The notes: generated by a model not told the origin, from the letters alone. Counted from the stretch's first letter, positions 8,597 to 17,184 are shown. The stretch is 64,000 nucleotides of DNA from Pseudomonas guariconensis (GCF_900102675.1 NZ_FMYX01000010.1:157886-221885), one strand, 5' to 3'. A program made the numbers and translations.

Positions 8597-9272
8597 CCTG
8601 CTTCCCCTGCTCGGCTCGGCACTGGTCCTAGGCTTGCTCGGCGGTGGGCACTGCCTGGGCATGTGCGGCGGCCTGATGGGCGCCCTGACGCTGGCCATCC
8701 CTCCTGAGCAACGCAGCCGTCGCCTGCACCTGCTGCTGGCCTATAACTTAGGGCGCGTACTGAGCTATGCCACCGCAGGCCTGTTGCTCGGCCTGGCCGG
8801 CGTGGCACTGGCCAGCAGCCCACTGGCCCAAGGCCTGCGCGTGGTCGCTGCACTGCTGTTGATCGCCATGGGCCTGTACCTGGCGGGGTGGTGGAGCGGC
8901 CTGACCCGCATCGAAGCACTGGGCCGCGGCTTGTGGCGCCACATCCAGCCCCTGGCCACTCGCCTGCTGCCAGTCTCCAGCCTGCCCCGGGCGCTGCTGC
9001 TCGGAGCCCTGTGGGGCTGGCTGCCGTGCGGCTTGGTGTACAGCACACTGCTATGGGCTGCCAGCCAGGGCAATGCCGCTCATAGCGCGGCCTTGATGCT
9101 GGCGTTCGGCATCGGGACCTGGCCGGTGCTGGTGGCTACGGGGCTGGCTGCCGAACGCATCGGCGCGGTGCTGCGGCGGCGCGGCGTACGCATGGCCGGG
9201 GGACTGCTGGTGGTCCTGTTCGGCCTGTGGACCCTGCCAGGGCCGCACCAGCACTGGTTGATGGGACACTGA
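8589..9272 (+). CDS. Sulfite exporter TauE/SafE-like (UreH/DsbD-type) membrane protein
   Basis: Polytopic membrane protein of 227 residues with about six helices. The first helix region carries GGGHCLGMCGGLMG (residues 18-31), a Cys-x3-Cys motif typical of the DsbD_2/UreH-like branch of TauE/SafE proteins often found beside cbb3 assembly genes. The start is GTG at 8589, eight bases inside ccoS, so it is the last gene of the operon. A role in metal or thiol handling for oxidase assembly is inference from position and the paired cysteines; true sulfite export is not supported by anything here. Confidence 0.85.
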   Translation: MPDLLPLLGSALVLGLLGGGHCLGMCGGLMGALTLAIPPEQRSRRLHLLLAYNLGRVLSYATAGLLLGLAGVALASSPLAQGLRVVAALLLIAMGLYLAGWWSGLTRIEALGRGLWRHIQPLATRLLPVSSLPRALLLGALWGWLPCGLVYSTLLWAASQGNAAHSAALMLAFGIGTWPVLVATGLAAERIGAVLRRRGVRMAGGLLVVLFGLWTLPGPHQHWLMGH

Positions 9273-9313
9273 CAGCGCCTCAGCCCCAGCTACGCGCTCC
9301 CATCCAGACCCCG

Positions 9314-9327
9314 TTGATGCAAATCAA
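9314..9327 (+). promoter_or_regulatory. Perfect Anr/FNR box of hemN
   Basis: TTGAT-GCAA-ATCAA matches the FNR/Anr consensus in all ten defined positions. A -10 hexamer TAGACT lies at 9350-9355, placing the likely start near 9362 and the box centre (9320.5) at about -41.5. This is the classical position of a class II FNR-activated promoter, so hemN should be induced at low oxygen by Anr. Confidence 0.9.
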
Positions 9328-9349
9328 GACGAGCCCCAGCGGGCCGCCC

Positions 9350-9355
9350 TAGACT
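9350..9355 (+). promoter_or_regulatory. -10 element of the hemN promoter
   Basis: TAGACT lies 22 bases after the Anr box and about 32 bases before the hemN ATG. There is no clear -35 hexamer, as expected where the bound activator replaces it. Confidence 0.7.
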
Positions 9356-9386
9356 CCGGACACTGCCGCTCTCTCCGGGGACCACC

Positions 9387-10769
9387 ATGCTCGACGACCT
9401 ACGCTGGGACTGCGACCTGATCCGCCGCTACGATCTGGCCGGCCCACGCTACACCTCTTATCCGACCGCCATGCAACTGCACGGCGAAGTGGGTTCGTTC
9501 GACCTGCTCCACGCCCTGCGCGAGAGCCGTCGCGCGGTCCGCCCACTGTCGCTGTACGTACACGTGCCGTTCTGCGCCAACATCTGCTACTACTGCGCCT
9601 GCAACAAGGTCATCACCAAGGATCGCGCCAGAGCCCAGCCTTACTTGCAACGCCTGGAGCAAGAGATCCAGCTGATCGCCTGCCATCTGGATGCCAAGCA
9701 GCGGGTCGAGCAATTGCATTTCGGTGGAGGCACACCCACCTTCCTCAGCCATGTCGAACTGCGCCAATTGATGGCCACCCTGCGCCAGCACTTCCACCTA
9801 CTGGACGACGACTCCGGCGACTACGGTATCGAGATCGACCCACGCGAAGCCGACTGGTCGACCATGGGCCTTTTGCGCGAGCTGGGCTTCAACCGCGTCA
9901 GCCTGGGCGTGCAGGATCTCGACCCGGCCGTGCAGCGCGCGATCAACCGCCTGCAAAGTCTGGAGCAGACCCGCACCTTGATCGAGGCCGCACGCACCTT
10001 GCAGTTCCGCTCGGTCAACCTCGATCTGATCTATGGCCTGCCCCGCCAGACCCCGGAAGGCTTCGCCCGCACCGTCGAGGAAGTGATCCGCCTGCAGCCG
10101 GACCGCCTTTCGGTATTCAACTATGCCCACCTGCCCGAGCGCTTCATGCCCCAGCGACGCATCGACAGCGCTGAGCTGCCAACGCCTTCGGCCAAGCTGG
10201 AAATGCTCCAGGGCACCATCGAGCAATTGACGTGCGCCGGCTATCGTTACATCGGCATGGACCACTTCGCCTTGCCCGATGACGAGCTGGCGATCGCCCA
10301 AGAAGAGGGCACCCTGCAACGCAACTTCCAGGGCTATACCACCCACGGCCACTGCGACCTGATTGGCCTGGGCGTATCGGCCATCAGCCAGATCGGCGAT
10401 CTCTACTGCCAGAACAGCAGCGACCTGGCCACCTACCAAGACACCCTTTCCAGCGCCCAGCTGGCCACCCAGCGCGGGCTGCTGTGCAACCCGGATGACC
10501 GCCTGCGACGCGCGGTGATCCAGCAATTGATCTGCCATTTCGAGCTGGACTTCGACAGCATCGAGCAAGCTTTCACCATCGACTTTCGAGGTTACTTCAA
10601 GGACCAATGGCCACAATTGCAGGCCATGCAGCGTGATGGTCTGATCAGCCTGGATGCAAAGGGTATTCGGGTACTGCCTGCCGGGCGACTGCTGGTACGT
10701 TCGGTGTGCATGGTGTTCGACGCCTATTTGGCCATGCACAACCAGCAACGCTTCTCTCGGGTGATATAA
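9387..10769 (+). CDS. hemN: Oxygen-independent coproporphyrinogen III dehydrogenase
   Basis: Radical SAM enzyme of 460 residues that converts coproporphyrinogen III to protoporphyrinogen IX without oxygen, in haem biosynthesis. The 4Fe-4S-binding Cys-x3-Cys-x2-Cys motif lies at C63, C67 and C70, followed by GGGTPT, the SAM-binding glycine motif. The N-terminal YDLAGPRYTSYPTA stretch is diagnostic for HemN rather than HemW. The length is typical. It sits behind a perfect Anr box and just before anr, supplying haem for the cbb3 oxidase at low oxygen. Confidence 0.97.
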   Translation: MLDDLRWDCDLIRRYDLAGPRYTSYPTAMQLHGEVGSFDLLHALRESRRAVRPLSLYVHVPFCANICYYCACNKVITKDRARAQPYLQRLEQEIQLIACHLDAKQRVEQLHFGGGTPTFLSHVELRQLMATLRQHFHLLDDDSGDYGIEIDPREADWSTMGLLRELGFNRVSLGVQDLDPAVQRAINRLQSLEQTRTLIEAARTLQFRSVNLDLIYGLPRQTPEGFARTVEEVIRLQPDRLSVFNYAHLPERFMPQRRIDSAELPTPSAKLEMLQGTIEQLTCAGYRYIGMDHFALPDDELAIAQEEGTLQRNFQGYTTHGHCDLIGLGVSAISQIGDLYCQNSSDLATYQDTLSSAQLATQRGLLCNPDDRLRRAVIQQLICHFELDFDSIEQAFTIDFRGYFKDQWPQLQAMQRDGLISLDAKGIRVLPAGRLLVRSVCMVFDAYLAMHNQQRFSRVI

Positions 10770-10957
10770 ACAAACCGAGTCGATCAACCGCATGGACAGA
10801 ACGCCTTGTCAGGCACACTATGGACAGTTAACAGGCCTTGGCATACTCCCGCCAAAGCCCCGGCCAGGTCGCACCAAAATAGCGCACGCTGGCCTACTGC
10901 CTATGCTGTGAGTTACCCTTACAGCTTATGTGTGCTTTCCCACAAGGATCGATAGAA

Positions 10958-11692
10958 ATGTCCGAGCCAGTCAAACTGCGCCCACACAACCAGGCCCATT
11001 GCAAGGACTGCAGCCTGGCCCCCCTGTGCCTGCCCCTGTCACTCAATCTGGAGGACATGGATGCACTGGATGAAATCGTCAAGCGTGGCCGTCCCCTGAA
11101 AAAGGGTGAGTTCCTGTTCCGCCAGGGTGACAATTTCGGCTCGGTCTACGCCGTACGTTCCGGCGCCCTGAAAACGTTCAGCCTCAGTGATGGTGGCGAA
11201 GAGCAAATCACCGGCTTCCATCTGCCGAGCGAACTGGTCGGGCTGTCGGGGATGGACACCGAGACCTACCCGGTGTCGGCCCAAGCCCAGGAAACCACCT
11301 CGGTCTGCGAGATCCCCTTCGAGCGGCTGGATGAGCTGTCGGTCCAGCTGCCCCAGTTGCGTCGCCAGTTGATGCGGGTCATGAGCCGGGAGATTCGCGA
11401 TGACCAGCAGATGATGCTGCTGCTGTCGAAAAAGACCGCTGACGAACGCATCGCCACCTTCCTGGTCAACCTGTCCGCCCGCTTCCGCGCCCGGGGCTAT
11501 TCGGCCAACCAGTTCCGCCTAAGCATGTCGCGCAACGAAATCGGCAACTATCTGGGCCTGGCGGTGGAAACCGTGTCCCGGGTGTTTACCCGCTTCCAGC
11601 AGAACGGCCTGATCAAGGCCGAGGGCAAGGAAGTTCATATCCTCGACCCGATCCAGCTGTGCGCGCTGGCCGGCGGCGCGATAGAAGCCTGA
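10958..11692 (+). CDS. anr: Fumarate/nitrate reductase-type regulator Anr (FNR family)
   Basis: Oxygen-sensing CRP/FNR-family transcription factor of 244 residues. Cys15, Cys18 and Cys24 (HCKDCSLAPLC) with Cys117 (TSVCEIP) form the oxygen-labile [4Fe-4S] site. A cyclic-nucleotide-like fold (about 35-150) precedes the helix-turn-helix NEIGNYLGLAVETVSRVFTR, which carries the ETVSR recognition residues for TTGAT half sites. An ATG at 10928 is in frame, but the start at 10958 has an AAGGA site before it and gives the known Anr N-terminus. Candidate targets are visible at hemN and ccoG. Confidence 0.97.
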   Translation: MSEPVKLRPHNQAHCKDCSLAPLCLPLSLNLEDMDALDEIVKRGRPLKKGEFLFRQGDNFGSVYAVRSGALKTFSLSDGGEEQITGFHLPSELVGLSGMDTETYPVSAQAQETTSVCEIPFERLDELSVQLPQLRRQLMRVMSREIRDDQQMMLLLSKKTADERIATFLVNLSARFRARGYSANQFRLSMSRNEIGNYLGLAVETVSRVFTRFQQNGLIKAEGKEVHILDPIQLCALAGGAIEA

Positions 11693-11708
11693 AGCCGCAC
11701 CGGCAAGG

Positions 11709-11714
11709 TATACT
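11709..11714 (+). promoter_or_regulatory. Possible -10 element of apt
   Basis: TATACT lies 27 bases upstream of the apt ATG. I see no good -35 hexamer at the usual distance, so this is only a candidate. Confidence 0.35.
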
Positions 11715-11741
11715 GGCGCATCCGTTTTCCAGGAAAGCCAC

Positions 11742-12290
11742 ATGCACAGCGATACCTTCGACCTCAAAGCCCTGATCCGCCCGGTCCCGGACTTTCCCAA
11801 GCCGGGCGTGATCTTCCGCGACATTACCCCTCTGTTCCAGTCGCCGCGCGGGCTGCGCTATGTGGCCGACCAGTTCATCGAGCGTTATGTCGAAGCCGAG
11901 TTCAGTCACATTGGTGCCATGGATGCCCGGGGTTTTCTGATCGGCTCGATCATTGCCCACCAGCTGAACAAGCCACTGATCCTGTTCCGCAAGCAAGGCA
12001 AGCTGCCGGCCGACGTGCTATCGGAGGCTTACCAGACCGAGTACGGCGAAGCGTTTCTCGAAGTGCATGCCGACAGTCTCTGCGAGGGGGATTCGGTACT
12101 GATCTTCGACGACCTGATCGCCACCGGCGGTACCCTGCTGGCGGCCGCCAATCTGATCCGTCGCACCGGTGCCGAGGTGTTCGAGGCTGCGGCCATCATC
12201 GACCTGCCTGAGCTGGACGGCTCGCGCCGCCTGCAGGCTGCGGGCGTACCCACCTTCTGCCTGACCGAGTTTTCGCTGAGCGAGTTCTGA
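11742..12290 (+). CDS. apt: Adenine phosphoribosyltransferase
   Basis: Cytoplasmic purine salvage enzyme of 182 residues that makes AMP from adenine and phosphoribosyl pyrophosphate. The PRPP-binding loop is visible as VLIFDDLIATGGTL, and the N-terminal PDFPKPGVIFRDITPL block is diagnostic for Apt. A ribosome site (AGGAAAG) precedes the ATG. It faces recR convergently, with a short hairpin between them. Confidence 0.97.
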   Translation: MHSDTFDLKALIRPVPDFPKPGVIFRDITPLFQSPRGLRYVADQFIERYVEAEFSHIGAMDARGFLIGSIIAHQLNKPLILFRKQGKLPADVLSEAYQTEYGEAFLEVHADSLCEGDSVLIFDDLIATGGTLLAAANLIRRTGAEVFEAAAIIDLPELDGSRRLQAAGVPTFCLTEFSLSEF

Positions 12291-12307
12291 TTTTTTGTCA
12301 GAGCCCT

Positions 12308-12331
12308 GCGCCTACAGGCGACTGCAGGCGC
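12308..12331. terminator. Hairpin between convergent apt and recR
   Basis: A ten-pair stem with one G-U (GCGCCTACAG with CTGCAGGCGC) closes a four-base loop 18 bases after apt. It has no clean T-run on either strand, so termination is likely but not certain. Confidence 0.5.
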
Positions 12332-12346
12332 GGTTCTGTTCATGAT

Positions 12347-12949
12347 TCAGAGCGAGATCGGCTTACGCCCGGCGAAGGCATGAGCCAAGGTACCGCCATC
12401 GACCAGTTCCAGCTCCCCACCCAACGGCACGCCATGGGCGATTCGCGAGGCGATCAGGCCTTTCTCGGTCAGCAACTGGGCGATGTAGTGGGCGGTTGCC
12501 TCCCCTTCCACGGTAGGGTTGGTCGCCAGAATCACCTCGGTGAAGCTGCCTTGCTCCTCGATCCGTGCCATCAATTGCGGAATACCGATCGCATCCGGGC
12601 CAAGCCCGTCCAACGGTGACAGATGCCCCTTCAGGACGAAGTAGCGGCCTCGGTACCCTGTCTGCTCCACTGCATACACATCCATCGGACCTTCGACCAC
12701 ACAAAGTTGTGTGTCGTCACGGCGCGTGTCGGCGCATTGCGGGCACAATTCCTGCTCGGTCAGGGTCCGGCATTGACGGCAGTGGCCGACGCCTTCCATG
12801 GCCTGGCTCAGGGCCTGGGCCAGACGCAGACCGCCACTGCGGTCGCGCTCGAGCAACTGCAGGGCCATACGCTGGGCGGTTTTCTGGCCGACACCGGGCA
12901 GCGTGCGCAAGGCGTCGATCAGTTGGCGGATCAGGGGGCTGAAGCTCAT
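12347..12949 (-). CDS. recR: Recombination mediator protein RecR
   Basis: DNA repair protein of 200 residues that works with RecF/RecO to load RecA at gaps. A helix-hairpin-helix (LPGVGQKTAQRMA) lies near residues 16-28, a four-cysteine zinc finger (CRQC...CPQC) near 55-70, and a Toprim domain after it (VVEGPMDVYAVEQ). The upstream-extended frame to 13009 is not used: ATG at 12949 gives the family start MSFSPLIRQLIDAL. It lies downstream of ybaB and dnaX, the usual dnaX-ybaB-recR order. Confidence 0.95.
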   Translation of the reverse strand: MSFSPLIRQLIDALRTLPGVGQKTAQRMALQLLERDRSGGLRLAQALSQAMEGVGHCRQCRTLTEQELCPQCADTRRDDTQLCVVEGPMDVYAVEQTGYRGRYFVLKGHLSPLDGLGPDAIGIPQLMARIEEQGSFTEVILATNPTVEGEATAHYIAQLLTEKGLIASRIAHGVPLGGELELVDGGTLAHAFAGRKPISL

Positions 12950-13057
12950 GGGAAAGGCCTGACAGATCAATAGGAGGCGGTTTATACCGGCCGGGGTCAT
13001 ATACGTCAAATACCCCCTTCAAGCGGCCACCAGCAACGACCTCACTTCCCGCCGCCC

Positions 13058-13109
13058 TTGCTCTTCATGCGCGATAGTCCAGACACCATCAATCACGTAT
13101 GAAGAGCAA
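13058..13109. repeat. Inverted repeat with 11-base perfect arms
   Basis: TTGCTCTTCAT at 13058-13068 is the exact reverse complement of ATGAAGAGCAA at 13099-13109. The arms extend imperfectly to about 15 bases and are separated by 30 bases. It is neither a terminator nor a recognised repeat; it could be a protein-binding site or part of a small RNA. Confidence 0.7.
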
Positions 13110-13180
13110 AAGCTACGGGCATGGGCAGCGAACCCGTTGTCGCTGATGTGCTGGATCAGCATGGCTTTTCACAGCCAAAT

Positions 13181-13215
13181 AAAAAAGCCGCCCCGATCAT
13201 CGGTAGCGGCTTTTC
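13181..13215 (-). terminator. Terminator of the dnaX-ybaB transcript
   Basis: On the minus strand, AAAAGCCGC and GCGGCTTTTTT form the outer stem around a GATGATC-containing loop, and a run of six T follows. It lies about 35 bases after the ybaB stop, separating recR from the genes above it. Confidence 0.85.
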
Positions 13216-13250
13216 GATGCGCAGCCAGTCATTGCCTGGCCAGGCAACAG

Positions 13251-13577
13251 TCAGAACGGCATCTTGAAGCCCGGTGGCAGCTGCATGCCTGCAGTCATGC
13301 TACCCATCTTCTCCTGGCTGTTCTGCTCGACCTTGCGCACTGCATCGTTCACAGCAGCAGCGATCAAGTCTTCCAGCACTTCTTTGTCCTCTTGCATCAG
13401 GCTGTCATCGATGCTGATGCGCTTGACGTCATGACGACCGGTCATCACCACGCTGACCAAGCCGGCACCGGATTGGCCAGTCACTTCAGCATTGGCCAGC
13501 TCTTCCTGCATCTTGGCCATTTTTTCCTGCATCTGCTGGGCCTGCTTCATCAGGCCGGCCATGCCACCTTTCATCAT
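13251..13577 (-). CDS. ybaB: YbaB/EbfC family nucleoid-associated protein
   Basis: Small DNA-binding protein of 108 residues, forming dimers that coat DNA. The sequence MMKGGMAGLMKQAQQMQEKMAKMQEE is the expected N-terminal amphipathic coiled region, and LPPGFKMPF is the typical tail. ATG at 13577 is preferred over the longer frame to 13601, because GAGGTG precedes it at the right distance and the family begins there. It follows dnaX by 65 bases, as in most gammaproteobacteria. Confidence 0.95.
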   Translation of the reverse strand: MMKGGMAGLMKQAQQMQEKMAKMQEELANAEVTGQSGAGLVSVVMTGRHDVKRISIDDSLMQEDKEVLEDLIAAAVNDAVRKVEQNSQEKMGSMTAGMQLPPGFKMPF

Positions 13578-13642
13578 GGGGGTACACCTCGATTGGGTCA
13601 TGTGATGCGCCCCGGCTCGCTACCGGGCGCATGGTTATCCGT

Positions 13643-15715
13643 TCATTCGCCCTGGCTGACCAGGGCTTGCACAGGCTCAATAGTATCCTGTCGTACCGTC
13701 GCACCGAACTGCCGGATCATCTGCTGGATGAGTGGGTCCTGCTCGATCGATACCTCAGCCTCGCGCTGGCGCTCTGCACGCTTGCGCGCAGCAGCCTGGG
13801 CCGGAGTTTCCTGCTCGGGGCGGATCAGTTCGATCTTCAGTCGCAGGGTTCGTCCCAAGTGCTGATTCAGCGCATCGTTCAGCCGGCGCTGCTGGGTCGT
13901 ATTGAACAGCGCGCCCTGCCCCGGGTCCAGATGCAGCAGCCAATCGTCACCATCAGCGGCAATCAGCGTACAGTTTGCGGCGATGTTGCCTGTCATACCG
14001 GAGACAGGCAACTGTGGGAATAATTCCAGCCATTGCAGAGCCAAGCCCGTGGCCGGCTTGGCCGCTGGCAGAGGCTCCGGCGCCTTCGCCGGCTCGGCTT
14101 CGTGCACATGCTCGGCCAATTCGTCCAGGTAGCTGAAACCTGCCGGATCGCTGTCAGGCGTGTAGTAATCCTCATCGAGCGGCGGTTCGTCGTCGCGGTC
14201 CATGGCGGCCGAGCCGTAGGCTGACGGATCGAAAGGCGGCTCGTCATGGCTTGGGCTCTGACTGGACACCGGAACAGGCTGAGCCTGCGGCGCGGGCGAG
14301 ACGTCGGGCGCAGGTGACGCGACGGGGTCTTCCCACGGCAGGTCGATGACGTCCTCCACCACCACATCCGGCTCCGGCGCAGCTACCTCGACTTGTCGCT
14401 CGGGCTCGGGCGCAGGTACCGGGTCGACAACCGCTGACGGTGGTTCGACCGGCGGCACAGCCGCTGGCTCAGCAGCAACAGCTGCCTGGGCCGGCGTCTC
14501 GGATTGCTCGGGAACACTCGCGACAGGCGGCTCGACGACAGGCGTCGCGGCTGCCACCGGTTTTGCCGGATCAGCTGTGGCCTGGCTGATCCCCACTGGC
14601 TTTAGTACCGGCTTCGGCGCATCTTCGGCATCCGCCGGGCGGAAAGCCAGCATGCGTAACAGGACCATCTCGAATCCGCCCCGCGGATCCGGCGCCAACG
14701 GCAGGTCCCGTCGACCGATCAGGCCCATCTGGTAATAGAACTGCACATCCTCGGCCGGCAATGCCGAGGCCAGGGCCAGCACGCGGTCACGATCGCCCTG
14801 GCCGTTGTCCACGGCCTCTGGCAGCGCCTGGGCGATCGCGACCCGGTGAAGCACATTGAGCATCTCGGCCAGCACGCCGTTCCAGTCCGGCCCCTGTTCG
14901 GCGAGATTGCGCACGGCCTCCAGTAGCGCCCGCGCATCGCCCTCCAGCAGCGCCTGGAGTACGCCATACACCTGACCATGGTCGAGGGTGCCGAGCATTG
15001 CCCGGACATCGGCGGCCAGCACCTTGCCCTCACCGAAAGCGATGGCCTGGTCGGTCAGGCTCATGGCGTCGCGCATGGAGCCATCAGCCGCACGGCCGAG
15101 CAGCCACAGGGCATCCTCCTCGAACGGTACGTTTTCGGCAGCCAGGACATGGCTCAGATGCTCCACCACCCGCTCCGGGCTCATGTTCTTCAACGAGAAC
15201 TGCAGGCAACGAGACAGGATGGTCGCCGGAAGCTTCTGCGGATCGGTGGTCGCGAGGATGAACTTGACGTAAGGCGGAGGCTCTTCCAGCGTCTTCAACA
15301 GGGCGTTGAACGAGTGGGTGGAAAGCATGTGCACTTCGTCGATCAGATAGACCTTGAAACGCCCACGGCTCGGCGCGTACTGCACATTGTCGAGCAGTTC
15401 ACGGGTGTCCTCGACCTTGGTCCGGCTCGCCGCGTCGATCTCGATCAGGTCGACGAAGCGCCCCTCGTCGATCTCTCGGCAGACCGAACAGGTACCGCAG
15501 GGTGTTGAGGTAATACCGGTTTCGCAGTTCAGGCACTTGGCGATGATCCGCGCGATCGTGGTCTTGCCCACGCCGCGCGTACCGGTGAATAGATAGGCAT
15601 GGTGCAGGCGCTGGTTGTCCAGGGCGTTGATCAAAGCCTTGAGCACATGGGCCTGGCCGACCATTTCGCGGAACGAGCGCGGGCGCCATTTACGTGCAAG
15701 AACCTGATAACTCAT
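13643..15715 (-). CDS. dnaX: DNA polymerase III subunit gamma/tau
   Basis: Clamp-loader subunit of 690 residues that links the replicative polymerase and helicase. The AAA+ domain (residues 1-240) has the P-loop GTRGVGKT, a four-Cys zinc module (CLNC...CGTCSVC), DEVHML as Walker B, and the SRC sensor. A long Pro/Ala/Glu/Val-rich linker (about 380-560) precedes the C-terminal polymerase-binding domain V. I see no A6-type slippery run, so E. coli-style frameshifting to gamma is not evident. An ATG one codon earlier (15718) is also possible. Confidence 0.96.
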   Translation of the reverse strand: MSYQVLARKWRPRSFREMVGQAHVLKALINALDNQRLHHAYLFTGTRGVGKTTIARIIAKCLNCETGITSTPCGTCSVCREIDEGRFVDLIEIDAASRTKVEDTRELLDNVQYAPSRGRFKVYLIDEVHMLSTHSFNALLKTLEEPPPYVKFILATTDPQKLPATILSRCLQFSLKNMSPERVVEHLSHVLAAENVPFEEDALWLLGRAADGSMRDAMSLTDQAIAFGEGKVLAADVRAMLGTLDHGQVYGVLQALLEGDARALLEAVRNLAEQGPDWNGVLAEMLNVLHRVAIAQALPEAVDNGQGDRDRVLALASALPAEDVQFYYQMGLIGRRDLPLAPDPRGGFEMVLLRMLAFRPADAEDAPKPVLKPVGISQATADPAKPVAAATPVVEPPVASVPEQSETPAQAAVAAEPAAVPPVEPPSAVVDPVPAPEPERQVEVAAPEPDVVVEDVIDLPWEDPVASPAPDVSPAPQAQPVPVSSQSPSHDEPPFDPSAYGSAAMDRDDEPPLDEDYYTPDSDPAGFSYLDELAEHVHEAEPAKAPEPLPAAKPATGLALQWLELFPQLPVSGMTGNIAANCTLIAADGDDWLLHLDPGQGALFNTTQQRRLNDALNQHLGRTLRLKIELIRPEQETPAQAAARKRAERQREAEVSIEQDPLIQQMIRQFGATVRQDTIEPVQALVSQGE

Positions 15716-15846
15716 CAAAAAACCATCGCAACCTGAACAAGCGGAAGATCGCTAATGCTAGCGGAGCGGGGGCAAAATTGCACCCTGCCGAACTCGTCTA
15801 AGCTAAGGACAAACGCACGCATTGGCAGCGATCAAGGAGGATTGAC

Positions 15847-16635
15847 GTGCACAAAGCCCTGCTCATCCTCATGCTCTGGGCCGGCAACGCCCTGGCCGAG
15901 CAGCCAGTGCTGCGATTCTCCGTCGCCGAAAGCTGGAGCATGCCGCTGATCCGCATCGAACAGGACCAGCCGGTGGAGGGCATTCTGTTCGATCTGATGC
16001 AGACACTGGCCCGGGAGACAGGCACACGGGCGGAATATCACGTCATGGCACGCCTGCGGGTGCAACAGGCGATGGACGCGGACGAAGTCGATGTACGCTG
16101 CCATGTGACCCCGGCGTGGTTCGACAACCGCTTCGACAAGTTCCTGTGGAGTGTCCCTCTCCTTCACCAGCGTGACCTGCTGGTCGGGAGCCCTGGTCAG
16201 TACGCTCCTACCCGCCTTGAACAACTGCCGACTCAGGCCGTCGGCACAGTCCTAGGCTATCGCTACCCCTCACTGGACGCATTGTTTGACCAAGGTCGGT
16301 TACGTCGCGAAGACAGTCGCAATCAGGTTCTCGTCTTGCAAAAGCTCCAGGCAGGCCGCTACCGCCATGCCGTGAGCAACGAATTCTCACTGCTATGGTT
16401 CAATCGCACACTGCCCCCGGCGCAACAATTACAGGCCCTTGCCGTACTGGAGGAGCAGGACTTGCGTTGTATCGTGCGCAATGACCCGACAGTCCCCACC
16501 CAGGCGGTGCTCAACGCCCTGGCACACATGAAGCAGTCAGGGCAGATCGAGCGGATTCTGCAGCGCTACAGCACCCCGCCCACACGGCCGGTCAGCTCGC
16601 AGACAGTGACATCGTCCCAGATTCTCGATCGCTGA
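15847..16635 (+). CDS. Periplasmic solute-binding protein, family 3-like
   Basis: A 262-residue exported protein with a signal peptide ending near residue 17 (GNALA/EQPV). The body resembles amino-acid type periplasmic binding proteins: IEQDQPVEGILFDLMQTLARETG near the start, an AMDADEVDVRCHV segment, and a C-terminal NALAHMKQSGQIERILQRY helix. It starts with GTG behind an ideal AAGGAGG site. No permease or ATPase gene is adjacent, so it may act as a stand-alone sensor or partner of a remote transporter. The ligand is unknown. Confidence 0.8.
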   Translation: MHKALLILMLWAGNALAEQPVLRFSVAESWSMPLIRIEQDQPVEGILFDLMQTLARETGTRAEYHVMARLRVQQAMDADEVDVRCHVTPAWFDNRFDKFLWSVPLLHQRDLLVGSPGQYAPTRLEQLPTQAVGTVLGYRYPSLDALFDQGRLRREDSRNQVLVLQKLQAGRYRHAVSNEFSLLWFNRTLPPAQQLQALAVLEEQDLRCIVRNDPTVPTQAVLNALAHMKQSGQIERILQRYSTPPTRPVSSQTVTSSQILDR

Positions 16636-16638
16636 CCC

Positions 16639-17133
16639 TCACCACGGGCCCGCCTGCACCAGCATCGCACTCAAGAACAACCCCACCCCGAACACCATAT
16701 GCGTCGCGACGCTGCGCAGGCAGCTGACCAGCGGCTTGGGCGTACGCGACGCAAAGAAGCCTGCCCCCAAGGCAGGCTGCATGAAACAAAGCGGTGCCAC
16801 GACCGAGCACAAGCCGAAAGCCAGGGCCGGCCAGAGTGTTGGCGAGCTCAGCCACGCCTCCCCTGCCAAACTCACCAGCAATGCTGCAAAGGCGAGGCCG
16901 GTGGCGTAGTGCATGAGCCAGCCCAGTGCGCGTTCGTGCCTAATGGGCGCGGCCTTGGCGATTGCTTCATGGCGCAGATGCCCATGTCCCATATGGCCTA
17001 CCCAACGTCCGACCATCGCATAGTTCAAGGTGGCAACGCCTATACGCTTGAGCATCAACGTCCACAGGTCCATGACCAGCGTGGCGCCGATGCCGATCGA
17101 CAAAGTACTTAGGAAAGCAGTTGTGGCAGACAT
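16639..17133 (-). CDS. DUF2938 family membrane protein
   Basis: Membrane protein of 164 residues with four hydrophobic segments. The conserved features GIGATLVMDLWTLMLKRIG and HERALGWLMHYATG are those of DUF2938 proteins, whose function is not established. ATG at 17133 (MSATTAFL) is preferred to the longer frame. It is divergent from a MerR-type regulator 84 bases away with a perfect dyad between them, so it is a likely regulatory target. The 3' ends of this gene and the solute-binding gene nearly touch. Confidence 0.8.
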   Translation of the reverse strand: MSATTAFLSTLSIGIGATLVMDLWTLMLKRIGVATLNYAMVGRWVGHMGHGHLRHEAIAKAAPIRHERALGWLMHYATGLAFAALLVSLAGEAWLSSPTLWPALAFGLCSVVAPLCFMQPALGAGFFASRTPKPLVSCLRSVATHMVFGVGLFLSAMLVQAGPW

Positions 17134-17184
17134 ACGAACGCCCTCTGGCATTGACGGAAAATTCCATGCCGCGCAGCATAGAAG

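Larger units (their letters stand above)
12950..13250. other. Intergenic region between recR and ybaB
   Basis: About 300 bases without a convincing gene. It holds the ybaB terminator (13181-13215) and an 11-base perfect inverted repeat (13058-13068 and 13099-13109). A short stretch before recR presumably includes a recR promoter, since the terminator would stop transcription coming from ybaB, but I cannot identify the promoter elements. Confidence 0.6.

Noticed and set aside
6803..8698. Long minus-strand frames opposite ccoI and ccoS
   Set aside because: High-GC shadow frames; the plus-strand frames carry the P-type ATPase motifs.
13643..15715. Programmed frameshift producing a short gamma form of DnaX
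   Set aside because: No A6-type slippery run or following stem that I can see in the minus-strand sequence.
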